From: Stenopsyche tienmushanensis
Taxonomy: Eukaryota > Arthropoda > Insecta > Trichoptera > Stenopsychidae
Length of the DNA stretch: 64,000 nt
Direction of reading: 5' to 3'
NCBI GenBank assembly: GCA_008973525.1
Contig: WACJ01000402.1
Coordinates: 372,001-436,000, forward strand
Below the pieces are notes generated by a model, which worked only from the letters and a program-made list of their open reading frames with translations, did not search any database and was not told the DNA's origin. Below, piece by piece: positions 12,610 to 23,565 of the stretch. Position numbers and translations under genes: made by a program. The number at the start of each line of letters is the position of its first letter. Within the stretch, counting starts at the first letter, position 1.

Positions 12610-13519
12610 TAGGGAATCCAATCCAATTTTAGGTACTTAAGAATCCCGGGATTAGAAAACGTAATCCCGAAAATTTCGGGATTGAAATTTTTATCTAACA
12701 GAAATCGCACACCTCACCAACACGATGAAGGCTACTAAATCGAGACATTCCCGACGAAATCTGGACGCTTGGAAACAGTGGCGTAATTACTAATTGGCGA
12801 ACTTAGGCGATGTCTAGGGCCAGTAACTGTCTAATCTATGTTAACCTTTCCCTACCGGTGATGTATTTACTACACATCGACTCTAATAATGGGAATATCG
12901 ATATGAAATATAATAGATACGGGGTTCAGAATTTTTTGTATTCCTCCGTAATATAATTTCGAATCACATCAAAGTATTATAGTATACAAGTATTCATCTG
13001 CAGCGACGGAAATAATTATTTTGTCGGGAAATCGGGAATTTTGCGAGTTTTAGTCCATGTCTCAGCAGAAAAGAATTTTATCGGTCACATTGATGGTGTT
13101 ATGCGAAAATGCGGCCATAAGCTCGAACTAGCATTTAAATATCTGATGACGATACCTCCAACTAGTGTGAAAGCTGAGCGTGCATTTTCAGCAGCAAGTT
13201 GCTTGACTTCCAAAATCAAATCCAGACGAAACACTAATGTTTAATGTTAATGTAACTTCGGGCATATTTTCAAAATAATATGTGTTTTATTTATCTATTT
13301 TTGAGTTGTATTTTTATCTTTTCTTAAATAAATAAAATTATTTGACCTTCAAGTGATTTTTTATATTGAACAAATGGACTTATTAGTAATTTTTGATCAA
13401 ATTCATCAATGTAATTTCTAAAACTATTGGAAATCCCGATGTCGGGATCCCGGAACTCGTCCCGGGATTGTCTAATGAAATCCCGAAATCGAAATTTTGG
13501 CTCGGGATTGGATTCCCTA
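12610..13519 (+). mobile_element. hAT element H, copy 1 (910 bp)
   Basis: The ends are TAGGGAATCCAATCC and GGATTGGATTCCCTA, an inverted pair, flanked by the 8-bp duplication GTCAGATG. CCCGGG-type palindromes sit just inside both ends. The body retains only the C-terminal part of a hAT transposase (13101-13244), so the copy cannot encode a full enzyme and must rely on one made elsewhere. Full hAT elements are usually 2.5-5 kb. Copies 2 and 3 have the same structure, so this is an internally deleted family rather than a single accident. Confidence 0.85.
13101..13244 (+). pseudogene. hAT dimerisation-domain remnant, copy 1
   Basis: Reads KLELAFKYLMTIPPTSVKAE then RAFSAASCLTSKIKSR, the hAT C-terminal dimerisation domain (pattern A..YL.IP.TS...ER.FS). 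A frameshift upstream separates it from the start used by copies 2 and 3. The tail after SRRN is altered by a small deletion. Confidence 0.7.
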
Positions 13520-13527
13520 GTCAGATG
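13520..13527. repeat. target-site duplication of hAT copy 1 (right)
   Basis: GTCAGATG, identical to 12602-12609. Confidence 0.85.
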
Positions 13528-13617
13528 TCTGTTTCCAGCTAGATCGTGCCACATGTCACACAACTGAAGAAAACATCAGAAATGCAACATCTAGGCATCA
13601 CATTTGGATGACCTTTA

Positions 13618-15090
13618 TAATGTTAGTCAATTCGACTAATATCAATAGAACAGAAATGTTTGTCGTATTTGCGTGTATCGATGTGGGATTTAAAACTTTT
13701 TTTTATTAAACATTCAGTAGACTCAAATTAGATAGTAGACTTTAATGTCCATTTTTATTAGATTGCTTTTCATTGGACATTAAAAATTAATTAAAATATG
13801 AAAATACTTTCTCTCATAAAAAAGGCAAGATTTGAAAACGATAATATGATGAAAATATCGTAAATTGTCCAATAGAACGAGCCGAGTACGTGCTGCGCTC
13901 TATTGGCGTTAAACGAAATTATTGTGGCCGTAAACGGTTGCCATATTGTGTTACGTGTACGAGAACCAAAATGTTGAAATACTTTTCTCATTACGGCAAG
14001 TAAAATAATTTTGGAAAAGTCGAAAGCATTCGGGGGATCTTATTTACTGATCGAATGTCACGAGCCGTCGGTCGGTAAAAGAACTATTCTAAAAGCCCTT
14101 GAAGAAGTTCTCCGGCCAATCAAAACACAAAGCGAGGCAATCTAAAAGTTTTTTGCTAACGGGCTTAATTGAAAATTCGCCCGATTCGAGTAAATTTGAA
14201 GTCAGCCCAAAAGAATTGCGTGTATTTAATCGCTTAACCGCCGGCGATTTTCCTGTGAGTTGCTATGTTTTTTCGCATAAAAATAAATATTTTTTAACAT
14301 TTAAAAAATATTATGCCAAGGACCTATATTGGTGAATCTAAAAATATCTTCAAACTCAAATTAATCTTGCTGTTTACATTTCGTTTTAAAATAAATTCAA
14401 CAAAGGTCATCAGGGCTTTAAAAAAAGATTTTTTCCATTTTGGTCTGGCCAGACCCACATTTTTTTTTCACGGAATTTGTATGAGAAATCACATTTTTCT
14501 TCATGTTCCCTAAGAAAATTTTAATCCTTTTGCTCCTTAAAATATGTTATCATGCATATCATTTTTAGGACAGTACGTGGTATATGTGGTAAATATATAA
14601 GTCAAACTATTTTAAGCTTTCTCTATAATAGTTGGCGGCTAAAGGGTTATTTTTTTAAAGGATCGTCTGTGATTTTGAAGAATTTATCGCAGATTATATC
14701 AGACCATACAAAGAGATGTTATCGAAGAACAAAAGTTACATGAATTGGAGTCAGCGCCATCGATGTCAACGTCGTCGGTCATCAAACCAGTTTGGCGCTT
14801 TTTTGACATCGTAAACCATTAACGGATTTTTTAATCGTTGCAAAAAAATATCGGTATTCCTTTGCGTTGTGTATTCCCAGATATGAATTATTCAGCAAAG
14901 ACAACTATTGGGCACGATGGACAAAAAAGGATTTGTGATGAAATTAGGTCAAAAAATAAAAGTACAAGCAGGCCTCAAGAACACAGCAATATTCTTTGTA
15001 AGCATAAATATATCGAATTCATGAAGGTATTGATTTATTATGATTTTGTAGTGTATTAAATTACATAAGTTCTTCCGTCAATATTGGATT
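13618..15090. other. no recognised feature
   Basis: AT-rich with several 60-80-codon plus frames (14099-14335, 14313-14513, 14552-14743, 14838-15059). None has a recognisable motif and they overlap in conflicting frames. Confidence 0.45.
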
Positions 15091-15393
15091 CAATCCCTTG
15101 ATGAGTATGCACTCACATGTTGAGTGCGCCTTAGAATGACAAAGAGAGTATGCACGCACATATCACATTATGATGTCAAACATTACATTTACAATCTGTT
15201 TTGTCATGTTTCAATTAAATTTCGTGGCGTCTATCAATTGTCGAAAATCCTATCGTGAAGTTCAATTAATTTTGAATCTCATAGCTTCATCGGAAATTTT
15301 AAAGTCATCAATGAGCCAACAGCGATAATTGTTTGCAGTCCTCGTTAGTTTCACAATCGACGATATATCGTATTTTAGCATCATAAGGGTTAA
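15091..15393 (+). repeat. MITE family B copy
   Basis: The left end CCCTTGATGAGTATGCAC and the right end TCATAAGGGTTAA form a short inverted pair, and TTAA is kept on the right (15390-15393). The internal ATGATGTCAAACATTACATT is shared with 42.9-43.3 kb and the right third with 3663-3742. About 300 bp and non-coding. Probably a piggyBac-type non-autonomous element. Confidence 0.55.
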
Positions 15394-16105
15394 TCCAATG
15401 TTTTATATGCTATGGTATGATTTTAGCATCTACCGACCGTGCGATACGAGGGTTTCTCCGTCAATGGGAAGTACAACCCTGCATTAACACACAATCGTCC
15501 GCGCATCGGATTGCATCATCAAATGGCGATGATGTTTATTTCTCACGGTTGATTATTGGGGCAAAAGTGCGAATCGCAACTAGCTGTTACATCTGCACGC
15601 CAGAACAATAGGGCGATGATAGTTGAATAATTTCGTCGGAATTGATGGCCTCCATTCGAAGGAGAAAAACAATGCACCGGTTTGATGCAACGGAACCCGG
15701 AACCCGAATGAAAACATCGCGGCGATAATACGAATTTCGCTGACAATGCGATGACGGAAAGAACGTATTTCGGGAGTATCAATGTGGGTTACCCATCCAA
15801 AAGAGACGGATGAATTATTGTATAAGAGGTATGTCAACAGCGCCGGTCGCATGCGGCCCGATCGATGGTGTGTGCGGCCCGCAATCTTATATTGAATTAC
15901 CGCCCAATGAAGCCCATGAGCAACCAATTTTCGAATGACATTAAGAGCGATCCGATATTTCGTCCAATTTCATCGATCAACGATTGCGCAATCGGTCCGG
16001 AAATTAATCAATCAGGTATAATTGAATTCCGAACGTATTTAGGGGTTAAATCAATTCGACATCCGACAACAATACTTTGAAAAAGGCTAGCAGAAAACTA
16101 TTGTA
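15394..16105. other. GC-richer non-coding stretch
   Basis: 15480-16000 is less AT-rich and holds frames of 64-115 codons on both strands that overlap one another. I recognise no protein. It could be conserved non-coding sequence. Confidence 0.35.
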
Positions 16106-16522
16106 CAATATATTTACGAGGGTCATATAGAAAGTAAGGTACAAGGGCTCCTGAAACAGAGGGAATTATTTTGTTCCGAAATTGGCGCGTTCTGTGTGTT
16201 TGCTGGCCATTTTGTTTTGTCACAGTAAACACTTCCGATGGAGAGATCGTCACGCGCTCCTCCTATCTACAGTCCGGGTGAGATCCGCGCGGTCATCCGT
16301 TTTTTGACTTTGCAGAACAATACCGCCGCGAATATCCATCGGATGCTCATGGAAGCTTATGGTAGTAATGTGATGAGTCGACAACATGTCACGAAGTGGA
16401 TTAGGTTGTTCAGAGAAGGCCGTACTGATCCTCACAACGAGGCAAGAAGTGGAAGACCATCAGTCATTTCTGACGAACTTCTGTAAAAAACTGAAGAACA
16501 AGTGCGAAATGACCACTGTTTG
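16106..16522 (+). mobile_element. mariner family M1, 5' part with left terminal repeat
   Basis: Begins TTTACGAGGGTCATATAGAA, the left terminal inverted repeat, which matches the right end at 7000-7021. A non-coding leader follows, then the transposase N-terminus. Homology to the 4.5-kb copy stops near 16522 (AGAACAAGTGCGAAATGAC), after which the sequence is unrelated. The 3' half is missing. Confidence 0.7.
16238..16486 (+). pseudogene. mariner transposase N-terminal domain (82 codons)
   Basis: The frame starts at an ATG that aligns with the coding start of the other M1 copies. Residues about 15-75 are a mariner/SETMAR-type helix-turn-helix (HTH_48-like): IRAVIRFLTLQNNTAANIHR then VTKWIRLFREGRTDPHNEAR and SGRPSVISDELL. 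A premature TAA follows LL, and the next frame resumes with EEQVRNDH before the homology ends. An intact protein would be about 340 residues, so only the first DNA-binding domain remains. This is the best-preserved N-terminus of the family here. It cannot catalyse transposition. Confidence 0.75.
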
Positions 16523-17490
16523 ATACTTACAAAGAATCCAAAGAAAATTGAAGAAGAAAGTTCCATTTTTCATCTCCTGTCAATAGTTGATGCAAAAATA
16601 GTTCATGCTTTTGTCTCACACACTAAGATTAAGATGCCTCACCACTGTAGATTGATTGATATCTATATTTATTGTAATGTCCCTGATATTTTAATGGGAT
16701 CAGCTTCAAGTATGGCTTTCAATACATCATCATCGGTGGTTGAAGGGCGAAAATCTGTTGCAAATCTGAATCTAACACACCATCGTTGACTATTTCGTTG
16801 TACATCGAAAGCATTTCTACAGTACACATCACATATGTTTTTGATTGCCACTGTTGTATTAGGGCCTTTATTAAATTCAAAAAGTAAACAGTATCAAGCA
16901 CAGATGTTAACACAGTTGGTTAAAAATAATATATCATAGTCTATTTAAAATACGACGTTTCTTATGCATCAACCTAATATGTGTACTTTCATCAATGTTG
17001 TCTTTATGCTTCGTGCATGAAATTGCTTATTGCTGCCGCTGTATTGATTTAAAATAAGGAACAATATTGAACCAGATCCAACATTTCTTTAATAAACCAC
17101 ACAAATCCAAGAAATTAAGTGAAAGTATAAATATTACAAAAGTTTGAATAGTCTCTAAAATTTTACGAGCAGATTTCTCATAGACTACGCGCAGTATTGT
17201 TCCTCCTATTGTAAAAAATAAATTCTGCTGTTATATAACAGTTGAGAAGCCACTGGATATAATGCGTAATAATTCATGTAATGCACACACACTCAAAAAA
17301 AAAAGATGAACCGCAATTGTTAGACAATGTACGCCTTTGACTATTCCACACTCGCACTTGAGCATACTATCTCGTATGAAATCTCACGATTTTAGCACGT
17401 AGCTCAAACTTAATTGTTGCTAACCTTAATTTAAATGTGGTGAAACAATACGTAGCACTGATCTCGAGAGCAACAAATTTCTATTTGTCA
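16523..17490. other. no recognised feature
   Basis: Frames of 60-95 codons on both strands without motifs. Poly-A run near 17293. Confidence 0.5.
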
Positions 17491-17627
17491 AGATGACTAA
17501 ACACGGATGGAAACGAGAACGATTCCGCTGTATCGAGTTTCAGCGCCGAGATGCGTTGGACAAATTTTTCCTCGTTGTCCTGGACATCGGACGAGTCATA
17601 CTTCGAAAGCTGATGATGTATCATAAC
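17491..17627 (-). other. possible 3'-terminal coding segment (minus strand)
   Basis: Read from 17627 down, the minus strand gives an open frame with GC-rich third positions that contrasts with the AT-rich surroundings. It contains QLSKYDSSDVQDNEEKFVQR and then ISALKLDTAESFSFPSVFSH before a TAG close to 17491. A methionine lies near the top of the segment (…TVMIHHQ). I do not recognise the protein. It may be the last exon of a host gene on the same strand as the candidate exon at 28613-28668. The opposite strand is also open (84 codons from an ATG at 17493), which weakens the case. Confidence 0.25.
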
Positions 17628-18249
17628 GGTCGTCGCAATAAAAGCATAATTTTTCCAGGGAAGATATTATTTTTTTTAGATATTACGCCAAAATGGATGC
17701 GAAGATTGGCATGGAAGTTTTGCTATGCGTCGATCGATCGAGGCTAAAACGAAGCCATTAAAAAGAAAAATCATTTGGTGTTTATAAAGGTTAATGAATA
17801 TAAAAAAAGATGCTAAGCGACGACTATTAGCCTTAATTTTCTTGGGCGAAAACAAAGAAAAGAAAAAGCAAACAAGAGCACTCGACAGCAGCGAAGAAAC
17901 GATCAAATAACGCTTAAAACGATCGCTTCGCTACTGGATGTACTGAAATCTTACTTATTTTATAGCTCGATACCTCAACAAGATTGATTTCCTACTTGTA
18001 TCAAAGATTTGCGCAGAAGAATTGATACGAGACCTATTAGTAGATATGACATTAGAAGCCGGATTAAATGTTACCAACATCTGCTGTAGGAGTCAAACCG
18101 CTGAAACGTGCTCATATTGGATTGTCGAATTTGTCGGACTATAGAGTACTGCTCCCGAATTATGTGTAAAAAGGTTTCATATTATAGAGTTTAACATCAT
18201 AAACACAATGACCATAGCAATTATAAAAAATAAAAACCTGTTATCGTCA
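17628..18249. other. no recognised feature
   Basis: AT-rich with no motif or repeat end. Confidence 0.5.
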
Positions 18250-18405
18250 TCAAACAAAGTCTTCTTTTTTGTTGCCTCCTTATAAAACAAATCTGCTTTC
18301 ATGGCCAATATGGGCCCGGAAATAGGTGTATTCCTGTTTATTTTCTGAAGAAACCACATATACAAAGCTTCCTCCACCTCTGGATGTTTAGCTTTCTTGA
18401 AAGTT
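18250..18405 (-). pseudogene. pogo/Tigger-type CENP-B DNA-binding domain fragment
   Basis: The minus strand reads KHPEVEEALYMWFLQKINRN then TPISGPILAMKADLFYKE. This is the second helix-turn-helix of CENP-B/jerky/Tigger proteins (pattern EEALY.WF.Q.R...TPISGPIL..KA..FY). Only about 50 residues survive: the frame opens without a start and is followed by AT-rich sequence, so the catalytic DDE domain is missing. hAT copy 2 lies about 115 bp upstream of this fragment on the minus strand. Probably an old Tigger-like relic, less likely a decayed host CENP-B-like gene. Confidence 0.65.
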
Positions 18406-18512
18406 TGTCTCTAGCCTGGCCCACAATCAATAGTGGAGGCTTACCTTTGATGAGAACTTTTTTTCTTCACTTGGGATAGTTTTCTTCACAATTTCTTCAG
18501 TAAAACGCATCA

Positions 18513-18520
18513 CTAGTGAG
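18513..18520. repeat. target-site duplication of hAT copy 2 (left)
   Basis: CTAGTGAG, repeated exactly at 19529-19536. Confidence 0.85.
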
Positions 18521-19528
18521 TAGGGAATCCAATCCCGGGATCCCGGATCCCGGGATTGGACAGTTTTAGGTACTTAAGAATCCCGGAATTAGAAAACGTA
18601 ATGCCGAAAATCCCGGGATTGAAATTTTTATCTAACAGAAATCGTACACCTCACCAACACGATGAAGGCTACTAAATCGAGACATTCCCGGCGAAATCTA
18701 GACGCTTGGAAACAGTGGCGTAATTACTAATTGGCGAACTAAGGTGACGCATAGGAGCAGTGATTGTCTAATCTATGTATACATATATAGCGTACATGTA
18801 TGTTTTTCAAATTGTTATAGTAACCTTTCCCTACCGGTGATGTATTTACTACACCTCGATGAATAATGGGAATATCGATATGAAATATAATAGATACGGG
18901 GTTCATATTTTTTGTATTCTTCCGTAATATAATTACGAATCACATCAAAGTATTATAGTATATAAGTATTCATCTGCAGCGACGGAAATAAATAATTTGT
19001 TGGGAAATCGGGAATTTTGCGATTTTTTGGTCCGTGTCTCAGCAGAAAAGAATTTTATCAGTCACATTGATGGTGTTATACGAAAATGAGGGTTCACGCG
19101 ATCATCAACTCGAACTAGCATTTAAATATCTGATGACGATACCTCCAACGAGTGTGGAAGCTGAGCGAGCATTTTCAGCAGCAAGTTGTCTGACTTCCAA
19201 AATCAGATCCAGACTAAATGACGAAACACTAATGTCTAATGTTAATGTTACTTCGGGCATATTTTCAAAATAATATTTGAATTTTTTAGTGTTTTATTTA
19301 TTTATTTTTGAATTGTATCTTTTCTTAAATAAATAAAATTATTTGGCCCTCAAGTGATTTTTTATATTGAACAAATGGACTTATTAGTAATTTTTGATCA
19401 AATTCATCAAGGTAATTTCTTAAAATATTGAAAATCCCAATCCCGGGATCCCGGGACTGGTCCCGGGATTGTCTAATGAAATCCCGAAATCCCGGGATCG
19501 AAATTTTGGCTCGGGATTGGATTCCCTA
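18521..19528 (+). mobile_element. hAT element H, copy 2 (1008 bp)
   Basis: Perfect TAGGGAATCCAATCCC-type ends and an exact 8-bp target duplication (CTAGTGAG). The left subterminal region contains a stacked palindrome of ATCCCGGG units, and the right one has at least four more. The interior encodes a short, uninterrupted dimerisation-domain frame (19070-19273) and no catalytic domain. It differs little from copy 3 over nearly the whole length, which suggests relatively recent mobilisation in trans. Confidence 0.88.
19070..19273 (+). CDS. short hAT dimerisation-domain frame (67 codons), copy 2
   Basis: The first ATG of the open frame is at 19070; the codons before it are open but contain no ATG. 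It reads MVLYENEGSRDHQLELAFKY then LMTIPPTSVEAERAFSAASC and LTSKIRSRLNDETL, and ends at a TAA. The centre matches the hAT C-terminal dimerisation domain. The transposase N-terminus, zinc finger and catalytic residues are absent. Copy 3 preserves the same frame with one apparent residue change (S to F near the end), and the same domain is broken in copies 1 and 4. Whether it is translated is unknown. It could be a leftover, or a domain-only product able to pair with a full transposase. Confidence 0.45.
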   Translation: MVLYENEGSRDHQLELAFKYLMTIPPTSVEAERAFSAASCLTSKIRSRLNDETLMSNVNVTSGIFSK

Positions 19529-19536
19529 CTAGTGAG
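19529..19536. repeat. target-site duplication of hAT copy 2 (right)
   Basis: CTAGTGAG, identical to 18513-18520. Confidence 0.85.
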
Positions 19537-20912
19537 CATGAGACTATGAGGATCTGTTCAGATCGTATTTTGTATCGTATTTATGTATTGTTGCGTGGAT
19601 CAAAATATTTAACCATTTACAATTTGGTAATTTTATAACTGGCCATATATTTTGTTGTTGAGACTCCGCATTGACTGGGGAGTCGATATAATCCATTAAA
19701 GTACAGTTTGAAAATTGCATGAAGGTCCTGGCGTCCGCTATTCATCAACGCCGGGATCATTATGAAGGATAATTGTTAGGAGTGCTTGACGCTTTCAATG
19801 ACTTCCTGGTGCGGTCTCCGCAGTCGAATAAGGCGACAGTCGGATACTGTCGCAGCGGCGAAGGCAACAATAAATTGTTTTATTTTTTATTTTTACGTCG
19901 AATAGAGTAATTAAATTAAGTATTCAATTTTAATCGAGAGATATTCCCCAATCAATATCTATCAGCCGCGTTATCCCGTTTTCTAGCTGGTCCAGCGTCT
20001 TCAGCTTCCGCCAAGCTGACTTATAGCCGTGATCGAGACACGCAAGCCGTATAATTCAGCACTAATTGCGATGGATTGTGGAAAAGCCTAAAGAGCCGTT
20101 CATGAGAAACAAATTGGAGAAAACCGGCATGTGTTGGATTAGGGCGAGATAAATAATGAATAGTAAAACCGGTAGCGTTCAGCGACACGCACGACACATT
20201 GACGCTTCGGTCACGAATGAGACTTGCAATCACTGAATCTGACCCTTTCACTGCCTCATTGCACTTACGAAAAAAAAACAAAAATCATTGCAACACATTA
20301 CGTATATGGTAATGAAAATAAAAGCAAGAGTCAACATGCATGTGATCTTAAATCGGACCAAATTTAGAGCGATCGCAGCAGTGAATTATGAACGAGAACA
20401 ATGTCATCGTGTCGATAAAAAGCGGCTGGAATGAGGACCTTCTCGGATCGATCTTAAAGGACATCGCCGAGGTGTGACGGTCAGCAGGTCTTCAGTAATT
20501 GCATGCCGAAATCCAAACATCCGGAAGGAGCAACACCTTCTCGATTTGGACGATCAAATTCAGATCCAAGCTGTTTTTTTTTTAAATTATGCAAATGCGA
20601 AATCGTTCGAAAACGCTCTCCAAGCGTACAGCATGTCTTTGATGGACTTTTGATCACTGTTTTGCTGTTAATAAAATCTGTAACCGATGTTGATGGAAAA
20701 TTAACCGGGGGAGAAATTTAGATCTTGTATCAAACTGTATACAAGATATTGATGAATCTTTAGGGAGCACTGTAATAAATTGAATTTGTGGGTTGTATCA
20801 GGATTCATTATGATGATAATGACACTATTCTTCTTTATGACACGGATTTCTCGATCCAATCGAATAAAAATGAAAAATGTACTTTTAATGCGTTAGATAA
20901 TGAACTGATTAC
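19537..20912. other. no firmly recognised feature
   Basis: Slightly GC-richer near 19960-20270 and 20400-20480. Short frames only (86 minus, 72 plus). Confidence 0.45.
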
Positions 20913-20940
20913 AGTCAACCCTTCTATAGCGTCCTCTTCG
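20913..20940 (+). repeat. pogo-like terminal repeat fragment
   Basis: CAGTCAACCCTTCTATAGCG recurs near 23075 (one base shorter) and, as CAGTCAACCCTCCTATAGC, at 41546. It resembles the CAGT…ACCC termini of pogo/Tigger elements. No partner end is seen here. Confidence 0.45.
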
Positions 20941-23072
20941 TTTATGGCATCTTTTACGTAAGCATAGTACGTAAAGTGTTAATTAAGTAAGCGCGCAATA
21001 TGTGCCCATATTAATTTCACAAATCTTTAATAATATTTACTTATTGCGTTTGCTTTTATAGCGTTACCCACGGGCAAACAGACGACACGTTGATGATTTT
21101 TATATCGTCCATTTCTTTCATTAAAAGATTCTGTGTCTCGTTCTAGATTAAAATGTCTTCGTCATTAAGGCCATTATCATGAGATTGATCACTTATGCTT
21201 TGAACTCTACCATTTGATGAACGAGCTTAATTTGTTTTAACGCTTTTGATCAAAGCGATGGCAAAAAAATTCCGCAATAATTGGGCCATTCCTGTGCTTT
21301 GCTATTGATGATATTCATGTATTCGATGCAATTTGATGAATTCATATGTTAATTAAATGGTGTAGGCTACAAGCAGGACGTAAAGGGTTATGGACAACTT
21401 CGATTGCAATTTCCTCGTCCATTATGGGAAATAAAGAAACAACATTCAAAGTGAACATCGAAAAAATGAGCAGAACGGGAAGAGTTCCAAAGATGGTTGG
21501 CGATTGTGCGAAGGCCGCGAGGTCTGCGGATAGTCAATCCTCAGCACCTGGATAAAGCACGACAGACAGGCCGCATGACCCGGATGCGGCTCTCTCCAAA
21601 CAAAGACTTGATATGTTCTCATTAACATAACCGCATCCAGCCCATCATTAACTGTAGTTTTTTCGGGAGCCCGACACAAGTTCCACGCGCGAATGACACG
21701 ACCCTGCTGCTGGAAGACATTGCGAAAGTCACGCGCGTCCCTCTTATTGTGCTAATTAAACGCGACTTGTTTACGACTTTTGAACAAAGCACCCATGTCG
21801 CAAATTCCAAAAAGGAGGAAGTCAGAATTCTTCCTCGGCGGTATGCGCTGGGAGCACGCCGAGTCGTGGAAAGTTTTCCAGTACGCAACAAAACAACCGA
21901 TTGGCTTAATTACAGTTTGCGATAAAAGACAGATGATATTATCAAAGCCCACGTTGACGCAACGAGGAAATCTTTGCCCAATGGATTCAATTAGTCCAAC
22001 ATGAACACAAAAGGAGTTTCGGCACTTCTTCGATCCTGACATTCGGACCCTCGACTGAGAAATTGCCAGCGAAGATTTTTGATGTGGTTTTTTGGGCGTC
22101 GGTGATGCTTTCTAAGCCCACTCCGAATAGAACGATCATAAATCACGCCTAATTAAGTACATCCTGAGTTTGCGATTATACCCAAACACCCGTTTATCAT
22201 TCAACTCTTACTAATTGCGCAAATGTCGTTAATATAATCGATCACGCACACTTACCAAAACCGGAGAAGACGGGAAAACAAAGATAAAAGTGTGATGATG
22301 CGAGCACTTTCACCGCGACACAAAGGCATAATCTCAATGATTAATTACATCCTGTGCTAAGAGCCCTACAAAAGGTACGCCGATCGTCCGGAATGAGAGA
22401 CTTTCTCGTGGCAAGAAGACAATGTGACAATTTGCGACGGTCTCCAGACAATAATAATTTGAAGGCGGTGAGATTCGACAGTCTCTTGACAATTCGACAC
22501 AGAGAATCATTAGGAAAAGATTGGGCAACCAAGCGCCAGCATTGGACCATTTTTGTAAGAAACAACCCAATATATCCAAGGGAATTACACAAAACACCGC
22601 ATATAATACGTTCATGGATTATTTGCTATGATCCCGAATGCTTAGATGTTCCAGACAGGATAAAGCATCCCCATATCGCACATACTCACAGCAATAACTC
22701 AAACGTTCATTACCTTTGATAATATGTTTCAGATCGTCTTTTGGCTTTTAAGAAAGTTGTGCGACAGAATTAAATGGAGAGTTAAGTACAGGAAAGTTGA
22801 AAAGTATGCAACAAGAAGATGCAAATTTATTCAAATGTGGACTTAACATATTTAGGCAATGGACCGTAAGTTAACATAAATACCCTTTTAAGAAAAACGG
22901 AAGTCAAAAACCATTTATATAATGAATGCTGAAGTGCATTTGCTGCGGACCAAAATGCTGAATACACTCAAATGAACATTATGTACTTAGCATATAGTTT
23001 ATATCATCATAGTGCAGCCACAAACAGTTTCAACACTCTAGGGTTTCTTCAAATTTCATTTATAGGCTCATC
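20941..23072. other. no recognised gene; GC-richer patches
   Basis: 21340-22060 and 22330-22600 are GC-richer and hold overlapping open frames on both strands (up to 121 codons at 22354-22719, which lacks an ATG at its start). No domain recognised. Confidence 0.4.
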
Positions 23073-23135
23073 TGTAGTCAACCCTTCTATAGCGTCGAGA
23101 TAGGGACCACGCTATAGAAAGTTAGGCATGCATAC
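23073..23135 (+). repeat. pogo-like terminal repeat fragment with internal inverted copy
   Basis: TAGTCAACCCTTCTATAGCG is followed about 20 bp later by CACGCTATAGAAAGTTAGG, whose CTATAG core lies in inverted position. It may be two collapsed ends of one element. Confidence 0.4.
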
Positions 23136-23387
23136 AAATTTTGGGGTTGGATTTTTTCAATTGTATTTTGTAATTTGAAAAAAATCAGCAAATAAAAAAA
23201 TATTTGTATTTTAAATTATCTTGTAAGTGTTTAGTGTGTTTTGGTAATTTTTATCAATTTTTTTTAGCATTTTACATGTTCTAAAATTTATGCTTTTTGT
23301 ATGTTACATTCACCTCCTCGTCGAGATTAGATCAGTGGTGAATATTGCCTTAGAACTTGCGATGAAACGTGGGTTCACCACTACACC

Positions 23388-23565
23388 TCAAAAACAAGAG
23401 ATCGAGCATGGAGCGAAGGAACCCTGGAGAGAAGGCGCTGATTTAGGCGAAAAATCAATCGTTAGCTGGAAAAGAAATGGCAATGTTTTTTGGGACTCGA
23501 AAGGTATTTTATTGTGTGATTTTCTACATGACAGGCAGACGGTGAATGCGATTGCTGCTGCTGCC
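23388..23565 (+). pseudogene. mariner transposase catalytic-region fragment
   Basis: An open frame reads SIVSWKRNGNVFWDSKGILL then CDFLHDRQTVNA. This aligns with the mariner/SETMAR segment VFWD..GI…DFL..G.T.N, which carries the second catalytic aspartate (in the VFWD motif). Upstream residues (…PQKQEIEHGAKEPW) fit the loop before it. Only about 60 codons are left and the frame closes at a TAG (23572). Fossil. Confidence 0.6.

Larger units (their letters stand above)
12480..13617 (+). pseudogene. Tc1-like transposase relic split by a hAT element
   Basis: Two flanks of the hAT copy at 12610-13519 join into one decayed Tc1/IS630-type transposase. The left flank ends with FFMTTIESY and ASD. The right flank continues DVCFQLDRATCHTTEENI, a clear version of the family motif D-V-x-F-Q-Q-D-G-A-T-x-H-T, which includes a catalytic aspartate. 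A stop and a large deletion follow. The relic closes near 13578-13617 with CATCTAGGCATCACATTTGG, apparently its terminal repeat, also seen at 35474 and 59160/59443. A sister fragment is at 41.4 kb. Inactive. Confidence 0.6.

Noticed and set aside
20420..20475. Exon-like GC-rich stretch (SGWNEDLLGSILKDIAEV, then a stop)
   Set aside because: No convincing splice acceptor or start; too short to support.
22354..22719. 121-codon open plus frame
   Set aside because: Starts at GTG and overlaps two open minus frames; this is expected in a GC-richer non-coding patch.
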